From the NCBI GenBank assembly GCA_031286205.1, contig JAITUR010000061.1:1-64000 (forward strand): a DNA stretch of 64,000 bases. The letters are read 5' to 3'. A model generated the notes under the pieces. The model was given only the letters and a program-made list of their open reading frames with translations, had not been told where the DNA came from and ran no database searches. The position numbers and the translations under genes were made by a program. This DNA is from Treponema sp. (GTDB lineage: Bacteria > Spirochaetota > Spirochaetia > Treponematales > Breznakiellaceae). This document shows, one piece after another, positions 51,347-59,589 of the stretch. Each line of letters begins with the position of its first letter. Position 1 is the first letter of the stretch.

Positions 51347-51691
51347 AACTGCCAATACTACCCCCCCCCCCATAAAAGGTACTGTAAAAAAGTTCTAAAA
51401 CTCGTAGAGACCTGTCGCCATGCCTGCCCGCTCTCGCTCACAACAATTTTTTTTCTGGGTGTTAAAACAGCGAATTACTGCCTGAAGCCCCGTAAACTGC
51501 AAAATTGCTTTGCCAGAATAGACTGAACAACACAGACAAAAATTTTCCTTACATACCCCTTTGAAGCTGTAAAATTATATTTATTTTTGTAAAATCAAAT
51601 GTCACATAACATTTCTAATTATTAGGCAAATACATAAAAAAATGTAATAAGGTTTCTATTTCGGAAAAGCATAGATAAACAAATATAAGTA
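51347..51691. other. Non-coding right end of the element with an 11-C homopolymer
   Basis: No convincing ORF. Eleven consecutive C lie at 51361-51371, 15 bp after the last gene. The rest is AT-rich with no clear terminator or RNA. Confidence 0.6.
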
Positions 51692-51720
51692 TTGACAAAT
51701 ACAGCCCTGTATAGTAACAT
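51692..51720 (+). promoter_or_regulatory. Promoter at the right end of the element
   Basis: TTGACA-N17-TAACAT, pointing into the duplicated tRNA 3' fragment. The same promoter recurs at 52796-52824 before the second, degenerate fragment. Confidence 0.75.
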
Positions 51721-51751
51721 ATATATAAGAAGGTTATGTGCGTTATGTGCA

Positions 51752-51794
51752 ACTCTTAATCTACGGGTCGATGGTTCGAATCCATCGCGGTTCA
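51752..51794. repeat. attR core (tRNA-Lys 3' half)
   Basis: Exact 43-bp copy of 42138-42180. Confidence 0.9.
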
Positions 51795-51944
51795 AGAAAA
51801 AATGCGATGGATTCGAACGGTTAAGCCCGCCGACAGGAAAAGGCGCCATGGAGGGCGCCGGCAGGGTTTAACCGCGGCCTGGAAGGAGGCAACAGGAAGT
51901 TGCTGACTGGAAGGCGAATCCATCGCGGTTCAGAGAGTTAATTC
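51795..51944. repeat. GC-rich palindromic insert and third partial att copy
   Basis: GGTTAAGCCCGCCG and CGGCAGGGTTTAACC are near-complementary arms around GGCGCC-ATGGA-GGGCGCC. TGCGATGGATTCGAA inverts the tRNA T-arm. A third copy of the tRNA end, CGAATCCATCGCGGTTCAG, lies at 51915-51933, and its flank AGAGTTAATT matches the sequence after the real tRNA with one mismatch. Confidence 0.75.
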
Positions 51945-51966
51945 CCCTATATAGTGAGGTAAGTAA

Positions 51967-52734
51967 GTGATAAAAAAACGCACTTTCGAGATACTAGAAA
52001 AAGCCGAAGAAGGCGACACCCCCAGTTTTATTTTTGATATATTTATAATTACCCTTATCCTGTTAAATGTAGTAGCCGTTACTGCCGCAACTTTTGATGA
52101 TTTTGCGGAGAAATACAAGACACCCCTTCATTATTTTGAGGTATTCTCTGTAGCAATATTTACAGTCGAATATTTATTGCGTTTATGGACATCAAAATTA
52201 AAATACCCGCAATCAAAAATCCCTTACATCGTTTATATTTTTTCTATTGGCGCGTTAATAGATTTGGCGGCAATACTTCCGTTTTACCTGCCTTTTATCA
52301 TAGCCGTCGATCTTAGATTTTTAAGAGTTTTAAGAATATTGCGAATGTTCCGTATTTTAAAACTTGGAAGGTACAGCGAAGCAATGGTTATAATCGGCAA
52401 AGTGTTAAAAAAAGAAAAAGAAAAGCTGCTTGCTACAATTATATTAACAATGATAATGATTTTTATTGCATCTACCGTAATGTATCACGCCGAACACACA
52501 GCCCAGCCGGAATATTTCTCGAATGTCATAGAAACTGCATGGTGGGCGGTAGCTACTTTAACAACCGTATGGTACGGAGATATTTATCCTATCACTGTTG
52601 CAGGTAAAATATGCGGAGGCATAATAGCCATTCTTGGCGTTATGTTAATTGCCCTGCCAAGCGGTATAATCTGTTCGGGCTTCATGGCAGAATTAAAAGA
52701 AAGAAAATGCCCGCACTGCGGCAAGGTTACTTAA
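51967..52734 (+). CDS. Voltage-gated potassium channel-like protein with altered filter
   Basis: 255 aa from a GTG with GAGGT upstream. Six membrane segments are seen, including an arginine-rich S4 (LRFLRVLRILRMFRILKLGR) and a pore region. The filter reads TLTTVWYGD where the family has TVGYGD; codon 202 is TGG. A C-terminal CPHCGK could be a truncated zinc-binding pair. The role would be ion flow across the inner membrane, but the tryptophan should disturb K+ coordination, so function is uncertain. It lies between element-derived att copies, so it may be cargo. Confidence 0.88.
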   Translation: MIKKRTFEILEKAEEGDTPSFIFDIFIITLILLNVVAVTAATFDDFAEKYKTPLHYFEVFSVAIFTVEYLLRLWTSKLKYPQSKIPYIVYIFSIGALIDLAAILPFYLPFIIAVDLRFLRVLRILRMFRILKLGRYSEAMVIIGKVLKKEKEKLLATIILTMIMIFIASTVMYHAEHTAQPEYFSNVIETAWWAVATLTTVWYGDIYPITVAGKICGGIIAILGVMLIALPSGIICSGFMAELKERKCPHCGKVT

Positions 52735-52795
52735 AAGGGCAGAGATTTATAGCAGGGGTGCTGACGGAATTCGCTGCCGCTCAGCCTAAATTTCA

Positions 52796-52896
52796 TTGAC
52801 AAAAACAGCCCGGTATAGTAACATATATACATGAAGGCAAAATGCGTTAAGCGCAACCCTAATCTGCGGGTCATGGGTTAATCCCATTGCGGTTCA
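52796..52896. repeat. Degenerate copy of promoter plus tRNA-Lys 3' fragment
   Basis: TTGACA-N17-TAACAT, then AATGCGTTAAGCGCAACCCTAA and ATTGCGGTTCA, align with 51692-51794 with scattered changes. This is an older att remnant, suggesting an earlier insertion at the same tRNA. Confidence 0.8.
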
Positions 52897-52922
52897 GTAA
52901 AGATTTACAAAGAAGGTGTAAA

Positions 52923-53855
52923 ATGAAAATATTTATTACGGGCGGAACAGGCAATATCGGACAATATGTTACTTTGGCAGTTACAGAAAGCGGACATGAA
53001 GCCGTTGTTCTGTCCAGAGATCCAAAAAAATATTCCGGCTTGGCAAAGAAAGCCAAACTTGTAAAAGGCGAAATTACCGATTATAATCTTCTAAAAAAAT
53101 TAGTAAAAGATTGTGATGCAGTTATTCATATTGCGCTTGGCTGGGGGAATGAACCTATATCAATGTTAATGAATGATACTGCCGCAACAGTTAATCTTTT
53201 GGAAATTTCAGAAAAAGCCGGAGTAGAGAAGTTTATTTATACTTCAAGTACAGCTGCTATGGGTCATATGCGCCACAACATGAACGAAACCTTTGTTAAT
53301 CTTCCTATTGATCTTTACGGAAGCACAAAAGCGGCATCCGAAGCCTATGTTTTGGGGTTTAAAAAATATTACGGCAACAAAAAAGAAGTAACAATGAAGC
53401 GGAATATTATACGACCCGGTTATACATATTCAAACCCGCCTTATCCGGGCGGATCTACAGAGCCGGACAATCGTTTTAGGAATATTGCCGACGCAGTTGT
53501 CAACGATAGACCGATAGTTCTTACAAAATACGATGGCACACAATTTATTTCCGCCGAGGAAATAGCTCTGGTTTATTTAAAGCTGCTGGAAAGCGATATT
53601 AACGAAGAAATCTATCTGGCTCTTGGAAATACCTGGTTTTCGTGGGAAGACATCGCGGACACAATGCTTCAATATTGCCCGGAATCCAAGTCCAGGGTTG
53701 TGCTAAACGACTTAGGGTGGAGCATTAACCCCTTCTTGTACAGTGTTAAAAAAATGGAAAATGACCTAGGTCTTTCCTTTGACACCCGCCCCGAACTCCA
53801 CGAACATATTAAATGGTGTCTGGAGCAAGCCGGTAAGAAAGGCAAAAAACAGTAG
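52923..53855 (+). CDS. NAD(P)-dependent epimerase/dehydratase (extended SDR)
   Basis: 310 aa from ATG 52923, with AGAAGG upstream. The nucleotide-binding glycine motif is TGGTGNIGQYV at the N-terminus, and the catalytic YGSTKAASE gives YxxxK with a serine in YTSSTAAM. A later IRPGYTYSNPPYPGG matches the extended SDR substrate region. It probably acts on a nucleotide sugar or related metabolite, exact substrate unknown. No pathway partners adjoin it. Confidence 0.87.
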   Translation: MKIFITGGTGNIGQYVTLAVTESGHEAVVLSRDPKKYSGLAKKAKLVKGEITDYNLLKKLVKDCDAVIHIALGWGNEPISMLMNDTAATVNLLEISEKAGVEKFIYTSSTAAMGHMRHNMNETFVNLPIDLYGSTKAASEAYVLGFKKYYGNKKEVTMKRNIIRPGYTYSNPPYPGGSTEPDNRFRNIADAVVNDRPIVLTKYDGTQFISAEEIALVYLKLLESDINEEIYLALGNTWFSWEDIADTMLQYCPESKSRVVLNDLGWSINPFLYSVKKMENDLGLSFDTRPELHEHIKWCLEQAGKKGKKQ

Positions 53856-53902
53856 TAGACAACTTGACCTTTTCCGTTTTTTTCATCATTATTGTAAGTA
53901 AT

Positions 53903-53975
53903 GCCACCTTAGCTCAGTTGGTAGAGCACTTGACTTGTAATCATGAGGTCTTCGGTTCGATTCCGGAAGGTGGCT
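53903..53975 (+). tRNA. tRNA-Thr (anticodon UGU)
   Basis: 73 nt. Acceptor GCCACCT pairs with AGGTGGC. The anticodon loop CTTGTAA gives TGT; one T-T mismatch is present in the anticodon stem. T-arm GGTTCGATTCC. Discriminator T, no CCA. A short ATCGCC/GGCGAT hairpin follows. Confidence 0.94.
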
Positions 53976-54013
53976 ATCGCCGAATGGCGATAAGTAAAAT
54001 AACTTCCATCGCC

Positions 54014-55432
54014 CTAACTCAACGATTTCCCAAAAACCAACCCGAATACAAGGATTATTAAAATTGCCGCTATTGCGATATATTTTAGCGAAACGCTCCA
54101 TATACCGGCAAGTTTAAATCGAAATTTACCGTCTTGGCGGATTTCGTTTATGCCGTTTTTTGTGTCCCATACCCAGCCGACTAATATACAAACTGTTAAC
54201 GCATTAAGCGGGATTAATAATCGATCAGTAATATATTCCATAAAATCGCCAAACGAGGGGAAGAAAATACCGTTTTCATAATCCGCCCACACGCCTGTCA
54301 TATCCACGGAAACCTGGGATATCGTATAGAAGATTCCAATTAAAAACATAATCAAGGCAAGACCAATAGCAGCTATTTTACGATCGATTTTTAATTGTTC
54401 TGTCATTGCAACAACAGAACCTTCAAGAAGAGATACAGCGGAAGTAATAGCCGAGAAAAACAGCAGAAGATAAAACAATATCCCAAATAAAACACCCGCG
54501 GGCATTTTTTCAAACACTCCCGCCAAAGCAATAAACGCAAAGCTGCCGCCCTTGCCTACATTTTCCGAACCAATGGTAGCAAAAACAGCCGGGACTATCA
54601 TAAAAACCGCCAGAAAAGAAACCAGAGTATCCATTCCGCAAATTATGGCTGTACTTTTCGCAAGGTTTTCTTCTTTTTTAACATAAGAGCCGTAAGTAAT
54701 CATAATTGCCATTCCAAGAGAAAGCGAAAAAAATGCCTGCCCCAATGCCAAAAGCACAATATCCGGTGTTATTGTAGAAAAGTTTGGAGTAAGCATAAAT
54801 TTTATACCTTCACCTGCACCCGGCAATGTAACAGAGCGAATCATCAAAATAATAAGAATGATAAACAAAGCAGGCATTCCGAACTTGTTAAAATTTTCTA
54901 TACCTTTATTAACCCCGCGGATAATGATATATACCGCAATTCCAATAAATAACAATGGACACAAAACAGCGCCAAGCCAGGGAAAAAATACCGTGCCATT
55001 TACTGTATCTGATCCCAGCATATTTAAAAAATAATTTGTTGGATTTGCAAAAATTTCCGCTGGTTTTAAGATATAGCCAAAAATATAATAAATAACCCAG
55101 CCGCCTACCTGTATATAGTAGCAAAGTATAATAAACGAGGTTACGATGCTTAAAACACCCCAGCCCGCCCATTTGGGACGAAGCTGTCTATATGCGCCTA
55201 TGGTATTTTTCTGGGTATTACGGCCCATTACAAGCTCTGCAAGCATTACAGTGGAGCCAATAACGGCAACAATAGCGATATAAATGATTAAAAACGCCGC
55301 CCCGCCGCCTTCATAAGCCTTGCCGGGAAATCTCCAAATATTACCCAGCCCTACAGCAGAACCGGCTGCTGCCAGAACAAACCCGATACTATTTGTCCAT
55401 TGCGCGCGCTTACCGGAATTGATATTCGACAA
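54014..55432 (-). CDS. Sodium-dependent transporter of the NSS (SNF) family
   Basis: 472 aa with about twelve membrane helices. The family signature is near the N-terminus: SIGFVLAAAGSAVGLGNIWRFP then EGGGAAFLIIYI. Later segments (SLSLGMAIMITYGSYVKKEE) fit the LeuT-like fold. It imports an amino acid or amine with Na+; substrate unknown. The start is TTG at 55432, supported by AGGAG six bases upstream. A palindrome lies in front of it. Confidence 0.92.
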   Translation of the reverse strand: MSNINSGKRAQWTNSIGFVLAAAGSAVGLGNIWRFPGKAYEGGGAAFLIIYIAIVAVIGSTVMLAELVMGRNTQKNTIGAYRQLRPKWAGWGVLSIVTSFIILCYYIQVGGWVIYYIFGYILKPAEIFANPTNYFLNMLGSDTVNGTVFFPWLGAVLCPLLFIGIAVYIIIRGVNKGIENFNKFGMPALFIILIILMIRSVTLPGAGEGIKFMLTPNFSTITPDIVLLALGQAFFSLSLGMAIMITYGSYVKKEENLAKSTAIICGMDTLVSFLAVFMIVPAVFATIGSENVGKGGSFAFIALAGVFEKMPAGVLFGILFYLLLFFSAITSAVSLLEGSVVAMTEQLKIDRKIAAIGLALIMFLIGIFYTISQVSVDMTGVWADYENGIFFPSFGDFMEYITDRLLIPLNALTVCILVGWVWDTKNGINEIRQDGKFRFKLAGIWSVSLKYIAIAAILIILVFGLVFGKSLS

Positions 55433-55445
55433 TTATATCTCCTTA

Positions 55446-55465
55446 AAACAAACAACTGTTTGTTT
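55446..55465. promoter_or_regulatory. Operator-like palindrome upstream of the NSS transporter gene
   Basis: AAACAAACA-AC-TGTTTGTTT, 9-bp arms with a 2-bp centre, about 14 bp before the start codon, overlapping the expected promoter or leader. The binding protein is unknown. Confidence 0.5.
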
Positions 55466-55547
55466 ATACTAAAATAAAGCGGGGGTTAAAACAAGTCAAG
55501 CATTATCTGGTGTACAAATATCAATATTTCCATTATATTAAAAATAT

Positions 55548-55841
55548 ATGCCTACTTATGAATATGAATGTAAAAGCTGTAGCCATGGTTTTGAGGTTTT
55601 TCAATCCATGAGCGACAATCCTCTAAAAGACTGTCCCAAATGCGGCAAGGAAATCCGCCGTCTTATTTTTGGCGGAAGCGGTGTTATTTTTAAGGGGTCA
55701 GGATTTTATGTTACCGATAAAACCGATAAGACCTCTGCAGATTCCAAGCCTGCCGAAAAGCCCGCTTCCGGCGCGTGTGCGTCCTGTCCGGCTGCTTCAT
55801 CGGGCGGCTGCCCCGCTGCGACAGAGTCAAGAACCGCCTAA
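55548..55841 (+). CDS. FmdB-type zinc-ribbon protein
   Basis: 97 aa. The FmdB/CxxC_CxxC domain (residues 1-~50) is MPTYEYECKSCSHGFEVFQS, then DCPKCGKEIRRLIFGGSGVIFKGSGFY. The remaining part is alanine/serine-rich with a cluster CASCPAASSGGCPAA. The role is probably metal binding or regulation. No Shine-Dalgarno sequence; TATATT lies 8 nt before the ATG. Confidence 0.9.
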   Translation: MPTYEYECKSCSHGFEVFQSMSDNPLKDCPKCGKEIRRLIFGGSGVIFKGSGFYVTDKTDKTSADSKPAEKPASGACASCPAASSGGCPAATESRTA

Positions 55842-55843
55842 TT

Positions 55844-56170
55844 ATGAAAAAACTTAAACCGCGTTTTTTTTGCGATAATTGCGGCTTCGAGGTAGACGGC
55901 GATATAAAAGCCTGTCCCCATTGCGGACGGTATTTTGCCTCCGTTCGCTGCCCGGTATGCGGCTATTCAGGCCCGGATAAAATGTTTCAAAGCGGCTGCC
56001 CCTTATGCGGATATTCTGCACCGCCTGTCCCAAAAACAGCGAAAAACAGCCCAAAAAAGGTCAAAAAAGAGCATATTCCCAATGAACCCCTGCCTTTTTG
56101 GGCACTGATAATCGCCTTTATTTCATTTTTCGCCGCCCTGATATTTCTTTTCCAATTTTTAACCAAATAG
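55844..56170 (+). CDS. Zinc-ribbon protein with C-terminal membrane anchor
   Basis: 108 aa from ATG 55844, 2 bp after the FmdB gene. Four CxxC pairs (CDNCG, CPHCG, CPVCG, CPLCG) form two zinc ribbons within residues ~9-55. A basic linker and one C-terminal transmembrane helix (LIIAFISFFAALIFLFQFL) follow. Function unknown. It ends just before the ribosomal promoter. Confidence 0.8.
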   Translation: MKKLKPRFFCDNCGFEVDGDIKACPHCGRYFASVRCPVCGYSGPDKMFQSGCPLCGYSAPPVPKTAKNSPKKVKKEHIPNEPLPFWALIIAFISFFAALIFLFQFLTK

Positions 56171-56217
56171 AGAAAATGGGGTTTGTGAATTTTTTTTCAA
56201 AAAAAATTAAAAACCTC

Positions 56218-56246
56218 TTGACATTATTTTTCATTTTTGATAACTT
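56218..56246 (+). promoter_or_regulatory. Promoter of the rpsL-rpsG unit
   Basis: TTGACA at 56218 and TAACTT at 56241 with a 17-bp spacer, in a very AT-rich region, giving a leader of about 85 nt before rpsL. The leader has a CCTCTTG...AAGAGG inverted pair. Confidence 0.8.
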
Positions 56247-56336
56247 AAAAATTAATCCTCTTGTTTTGTAAAGAGGGGGTATTTATGCGCCTGGCAAATT
56301 ATATAAATGACAGGTAAATTTAGGAGTTTTTGACGA

Positions 56337-56711
56337 ATGCCTACTATTAATCAATTGGTTCGTTTTGGACGGAAAAAGATTACTTCCAAGACGAAATCTC
56401 CGGCTCTAAAATCATGTCCGCAAAAACGCGGCGTTTGTACTCGTGTTATGACAGTAACACCCAAGAAGCCCAATTCGGCTCTTAGGAAAGTTGCCCGTGT
56501 ACGCCTTTCTCATGGAACCGAAGTTACCGCCTATATTCCCGGAATTGGCCACAATTTACAGGAACACTCGGTAGTACTTGTAAGGGGCGGACGCGTAAAG
56601 GACCTTCCCGGTGTTCGCTATCATATTGTACGAGGCGCTAAAGATACCTTGGGTGTAACAGACCGCAAACAGGGTCGATCAAGATACGGCGCTAAACGGC
56701 CCAAGGCATAA
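56337..56711 (+). CDS. rpsL: 30S ribosomal protein S12
   Basis: 124 aa. Decoding-centre protein; the streptomycin-related loops [17 protein letters not shown] and [19 protein letters not shown] are intact, with wild-type lysine in both K42- and K87-equivalent positions. AGGAG lies upstream. First gene of the cluster. Confidence 0.98.
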   Translation: MPTINQLVRFGRKKITSKTKSPALKSCPQKRGVCTRVMTVTPKKPNSALRKVARVRLSHGTEVTAYIPGIGHNLQEHSVVLVRGGRVKDLPGVRYHIVRGAKDTLGVTDRKQGRSRYGAKRPKA

Positions 56712-56726
56712 GGAAGCAGGAATATC

Positions 56727-57197
56727 ATGGGAAGAAAGAAGAAATCGATAGATCGTGGAATTTTACCGGATCCAAAATACAACAGCGTAGTTGTATCAAA
56801 ATTTGTAAACAGGATGATGTGGGAAGGCAAGCGTTCTTTGGGCTTGCGCATCGTTCACCAGGCAATGGAAGTACTTAAAGGAAAAACCGATAAAGAACCC
56901 CTTGAAGTTTTTCTTAAAGCTTTAGATAATGTAAAGCCTGTTATAGAAGTTAAGTCCCGGCGCGTAGGCGGGGCAACTTATCAGGTTCCTGTAGAGATTC
57001 GCGAAACCAGGCGCGAAGCTTTGGGTATGCGGTGGATAATTTCCGCGGCACGCGCCCGTTCAGGAAAAGGCATGGGAGAAAGGCTTGCCGCCGAACTTCT
57101 GGATGCCTTTAACAATACTGGTACTGCCTTCAAAAAGAAGGAAGACACACATAAAATGGCAGAGGCGAATAAAGCCTTCGCTCATTACAGATGGTAG
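56727..57197 (+). CDS. rpsG: 30S ribosomal protein S7
   Basis: 156 aa. Binds the 3' major domain of 16S rRNA and is an assembly nucleator. [20 protein letters not shown] and [19 protein letters not shown] are typical. It is 15 bp after rpsL. No fusA gene follows, unlike the E. coli str operon. Confidence 0.98.
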   Translation: MGRKKKSIDRGILPDPKYNSVVVSKFVNRMMWEGKRSLGLRIVHQAMEVLKGKTDKEPLEVFLKALDNVKPVIEVKSRRVGGATYQVPVEIRETRREALGMRWIISAARARSGKGMGERLAAELLDAFNNTGTAFKKKEDTHKMAEANKAFAHYRW

Positions 57198-57312
57198 TAG
57201 ATTGGTTTCCAAACCACTCACTATTGTGAGACAGGTGGAACAAAGTATAGATTTGCGTTAGGTTTTAATGCTTCCTCTATATTTAAGTTTCCCCCTCATA
57301 TTGTATTTTTCG

Positions 57313-57340
57313 TTGATTAACGCATGTTATGTGTTATACA
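57313..57340 (+). promoter_or_regulatory. Separate promoter of tuf
   Basis: TTGATT-N16-TATACA in the 188-bp gap between rpsG and tuf, giving a ~40-nt leader that ends in AAGGAGG. An inverted repeat TGGTTT/AAACCA just after rpsG may end or stall the upstream transcript. Confidence 0.65.
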
Positions 57341-57385
57341 GCGATTTAATATTGTAAATAAATGTGCCCATAAGGAGGACACAAA

Positions 57386-58576
57386 ATGGCAAAGGATAAA
57401 TTTACTAGAGCAAAAATCCACATGAATGTCGGAACGATAGGCCACGTTGATCATGGCAAGACCACTCTTTCTGCGGCTATTACTCAGCACTGTGCAAAAA
57501 AGTTTGGCGACAAATTAATGAGTTACGATCAAATTGACAATGCTCCCGAGGAAAAAGCACGCGGTATTACAATTAATACCCGCCACCTCGAGTATCAGTC
57601 AGACAAGCGTCACTATGCGCATATCGACTGTCCGGGGCACGCCGACTACATCAAGAACATGATTACAGGTGCCGCGCAGATGGACGGAGCGATCCTCGTC
57701 GTTTCTGCTCCCGACTCGGTCATGCCTCAGACAAGAGAGCATATCATTCTCTCCCGCCAGGTAGGCGTTCCCAACATGATCGTCTTCCTTAATAAGGTTG
57801 ACCTTGTTGACGATCCCGAACTTCTGGAACTTGTAGAAGAAGAAGTAAGAGATGTTCTTAAAGCAAACGGTTTCCCCGGCGACAAAATCCCAATTATTAA
57901 AGGTTCAGGTTTTAAAGCCATGTCCGAACCGGACAATCCGGATGCTATTAAATGTATCGATGAACTTCTCGAAGCTATGGATACATATTTCCCCGATCCT
58001 GTCCGTGATTCCGACAAACCCTTCATCATGCCGATCGAAGATGTCTTTACCATTCAGGGACGCGGTACTGTAGTAACCGGTAAGGTAGAACGCGGTGTAC
58101 TTAAACTTAACGAAGAAGTCGAAATTATCGGTATTAAACCCACAAAGAAAACAGTTGTTACCGGTATAGAAATGTTCAATAAATTGCTTGACGATGCTCA
58201 GGCAGGCGACAATGTCGGCACCCTTCTTCGCGGTGTCGACAAGAAAGAAGTTGAACGCGGTCAAGTATTGGCCAAACCCGGCTCGATCCAGCCCCACAAA
58301 AAATTCAAGGGTCAGATTTACTGTTTATCCAAAGAAGAAGGCGGCCGCCACAGTCCGTTCTTTACCGGTTACAGGCCACAGTTCTATTTCCGTACCACGG
58401 ATATTACAGGAACTGTAAACCTTCCGGAAGGCAAGGAAATGGTTATGCCGGGCGACAACTCCGAAATTATCGGCGAGTTGATTCACCCGATAGCCATGGA
58501 AAAAGGACTTCGTTTTGCTATCCGCGAAGGCGGCAAAACAGTAGCTTCCGGCCAGGTAACAGAGATTGTTGAATAA
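57386..58576 (+). CDS. tuf: Elongation factor Tu
   Basis: 396 aa GTPase that delivers aminoacyl-tRNA to the ribosome. G1 [15 protein letters not shown]3 [12 protein letters not shown] and G4 NKVDLVDD are intact, and both beta-barrel domains are present. AAGGAGG upstream. Its codon use is biased to C-ending codons compared with neighbours, as expected for a very highly expressed gene. Confidence 0.99.
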   Translation: MAKDKFTRAKIHMNVGTIGHVDHGKTTLSAAITQHCAKKFGDKLMSYDQIDNAPEEKARGITINTRHLEYQSDKRHYAHIDCPGHADYIKNMITGAAQMDGAILVVSAPDSVMPQTREHIILSRQVGVPNMIVFLNKVDLVDDPELLELVEEEVRDVLKANGFPGDKIPIIKGSGFKAMSEPDNPDAIKCIDELLEAMDTYFPDPVRDSDKPFIMPIEDVFTIQGRGTVVTGKVERGVLKLNEEVEIIGIKPTKKTVVTGIEMFNKLLDDAQAGDNVGTLLRGVDKKEVERGQVLAKPGSIQPHKKFKGQIYCLSKEEGGRHSPFFTGYRPQFYFRTTDITGTVNLPEGKEMVMPGDNSEIIGELIHPIAMEKGLRFAIREGGKTVASGQVTEIVE

Positions 58577-58588
58577 AGGAGTTTTCCA

Positions 58589-58618
58589 ACCCAGCACCTA
58601 AGAATTTAGGTGCTGGGT
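58589..58618. terminator. Intergenic hairpin between tuf and rpsJ
   Basis: A 13-bp perfect stem, ACCCAGCACCTAA/TTAGGTGCTGGGT, with loop GAAT. No T-run follows, so partial termination, pausing or mRNA processing is more likely than full termination. Confidence 0.65.
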
Positions 58619-58637
58619 GGATTCATAAGGAAGGAAT

Positions 58638-58946
58638 ATGGCAAAGGAAGGAATTCGCGTAAGGTTGCGCGGTTTTGATGTAGAATTAATTGATCAGAGC
58701 GCGAAATCAATCGCAACTGCAGTAAGAAAAGCCGGTGCGAAAGTTACCGGTCCAATTCCGCTGCCTACACGAATCAACAAGGTGACTGTTTTAAGGTCGC
58801 CGCATGTTAACAAAAAAGCCCGCGAACAATTTGAAATGCGGACTCATAAAAGGTTAATCGATATTGTCAATCCGTCCGCGGAAGTTATGGATTCTTTAAT
58901 GAAGCTGGAACTTCCTGCAGGTGTTGATGTAGAGATTAAGCAGTAA
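58638..58946 (+). CDS. rpsJ: 30S ribosomal protein S10
   Basis: 102 aa, including [20 protein letters not shown] and the [20 protein letters not shown] loop. It heads the S10 cluster and is also the NusE transcription partner in known bacteria. AAGGAA upstream. Confidence 0.98.
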   Translation: MAKEGIRVRLRGFDVELIDQSAKSIATAVRKAGAKVTGPIPLPTRINKVTVLRSPHVNKKAREQFEMRTHKRLIDIVNPSAEVMDSLMKLELPAGVDVEIKQ

Positions 58947-58959
58947 ACGGAGTAAAGTA

Positions 58960-59586
58960 ATGTTAGGGCTATATGCTAGAAAAATTGGAATGACGCAGGT
59001 CTTTGACGAAGAGGGCAATCTTTTGCCGGTAACGGTAATGCGTTTCGACCCAAATGTAGTTGTTGCAAAAAAGACTAAAGAAGCGGATGGTTACGCCGCT
59101 GTTGTTGTTGGTATCAATGATGCAAAGAAAAACCGCGTAACAAAAGCCCGCGCCGGTATTTTTCCGGAAAACATTTCGCCCAAGAAAAATGTCCGCGAAT
59201 TACGCGATTTTGAAAAAGAAGTAGCCATAGGAGATAGCCTTGGAGTAGAAGTTCTGGAAGGAACAAGATATGTCGATGTATCCGGTATTTCCAAAGGCAA
59301 GGGTTTTCAGGGTGTTTTAAGGCGTTGGGGTTATTCGGGCGGACCTAGCAGTCACGGATCCAAGTTTCATCGTGCCGCCGGTTCTACAGGACAGAATACA
59401 TATCCTGCCAGAACTTTTAAAAACAAAAAAATGCCGGGGCGCATGGGACGGGAAAATGTAACAATGTTAAGCCTTAGGGTTGTAAAAATCGATGCAGAAA
59501 AACAACTTCTTATGGTTAAAGGCGCAGTTCCCGGAATTAACAAGGGACTTGTTTTTGTCCGCAGCGCTGTAAAGAAAGGACGGTAA
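58960..59586 (+). CDS. rplC: 50S ribosomal protein L3
   Basis: 208 aa. LYARKIGMTQVFDEEGNLLP at the start and GFQGVLRRWGYSGGPSSHGS in the middle mark the peptidyl-transferase-proximal extension. 13 bp after rpsJ. Confidence 0.98.
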   Translation: MLGLYARKIGMTQVFDEEGNLLPVTVMRFDPNVVVAKKTKEADGYAAVVVGINDAKKNRVTKARAGIFPENISPKKNVRELRDFEKEVAIGDSLGVEVLEGTRYVDVSGISKGKGFQGVLRRWGYSGGPSSHGSKFHRAAGSTGQNTYPARTFKNKKMPGRMGRENVTMLSLRVVKIDAEKQLLMVKGAVPGINKGLVFVRSAVKKGR

Positions 59587-59589
59587 GCA

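Larger units (their letters stand above)
42138..51794. mobile_element. Integrative element inserted at tRNA-Lys, about 9.6 kb
   Basis: The last 43 bp of tRNA-Lys (42138-42180) recur exactly at 51752-51794, as expected for attL and attR after site-specific recombination. A tyrosine integrase gene starts 130 bp inside the left end. Contents: integrase (interrupted), three toxin-antitoxin modules, two excisionase-like HTH genes, a Cro-like repressor, a DnaB-N/RepA-like ATPase and small unknown genes. No capsid, portal, relaxase or conjugation genes are seen, so it resembles a satellite or a minimal integrative element. The broken integrase suggests it is now fixed unless helped in trans. Confidence 0.9.

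Noticed and set aside
42138-51794. Complete prophage
   Set aside because: No capsid, portal, terminase, tail or lysis genes; only integration, regulation, replication-like and toxin-antitoxin genes.
51622-51849. 75-aa minus-strand ORF containing DGFEPSTRRLRVAHN
   Set aside because: It is the translation of the duplicated tRNA-Lys fragment, a well-known annotation artefact, with no ribosome binding site.
53864-54061. 65-aa ORF with LAQLVEHLTCNHEVFGSIP
   Set aside because: It is the translated tRNA-Thr gene, a common false ORF, and overlaps the real tRNA.
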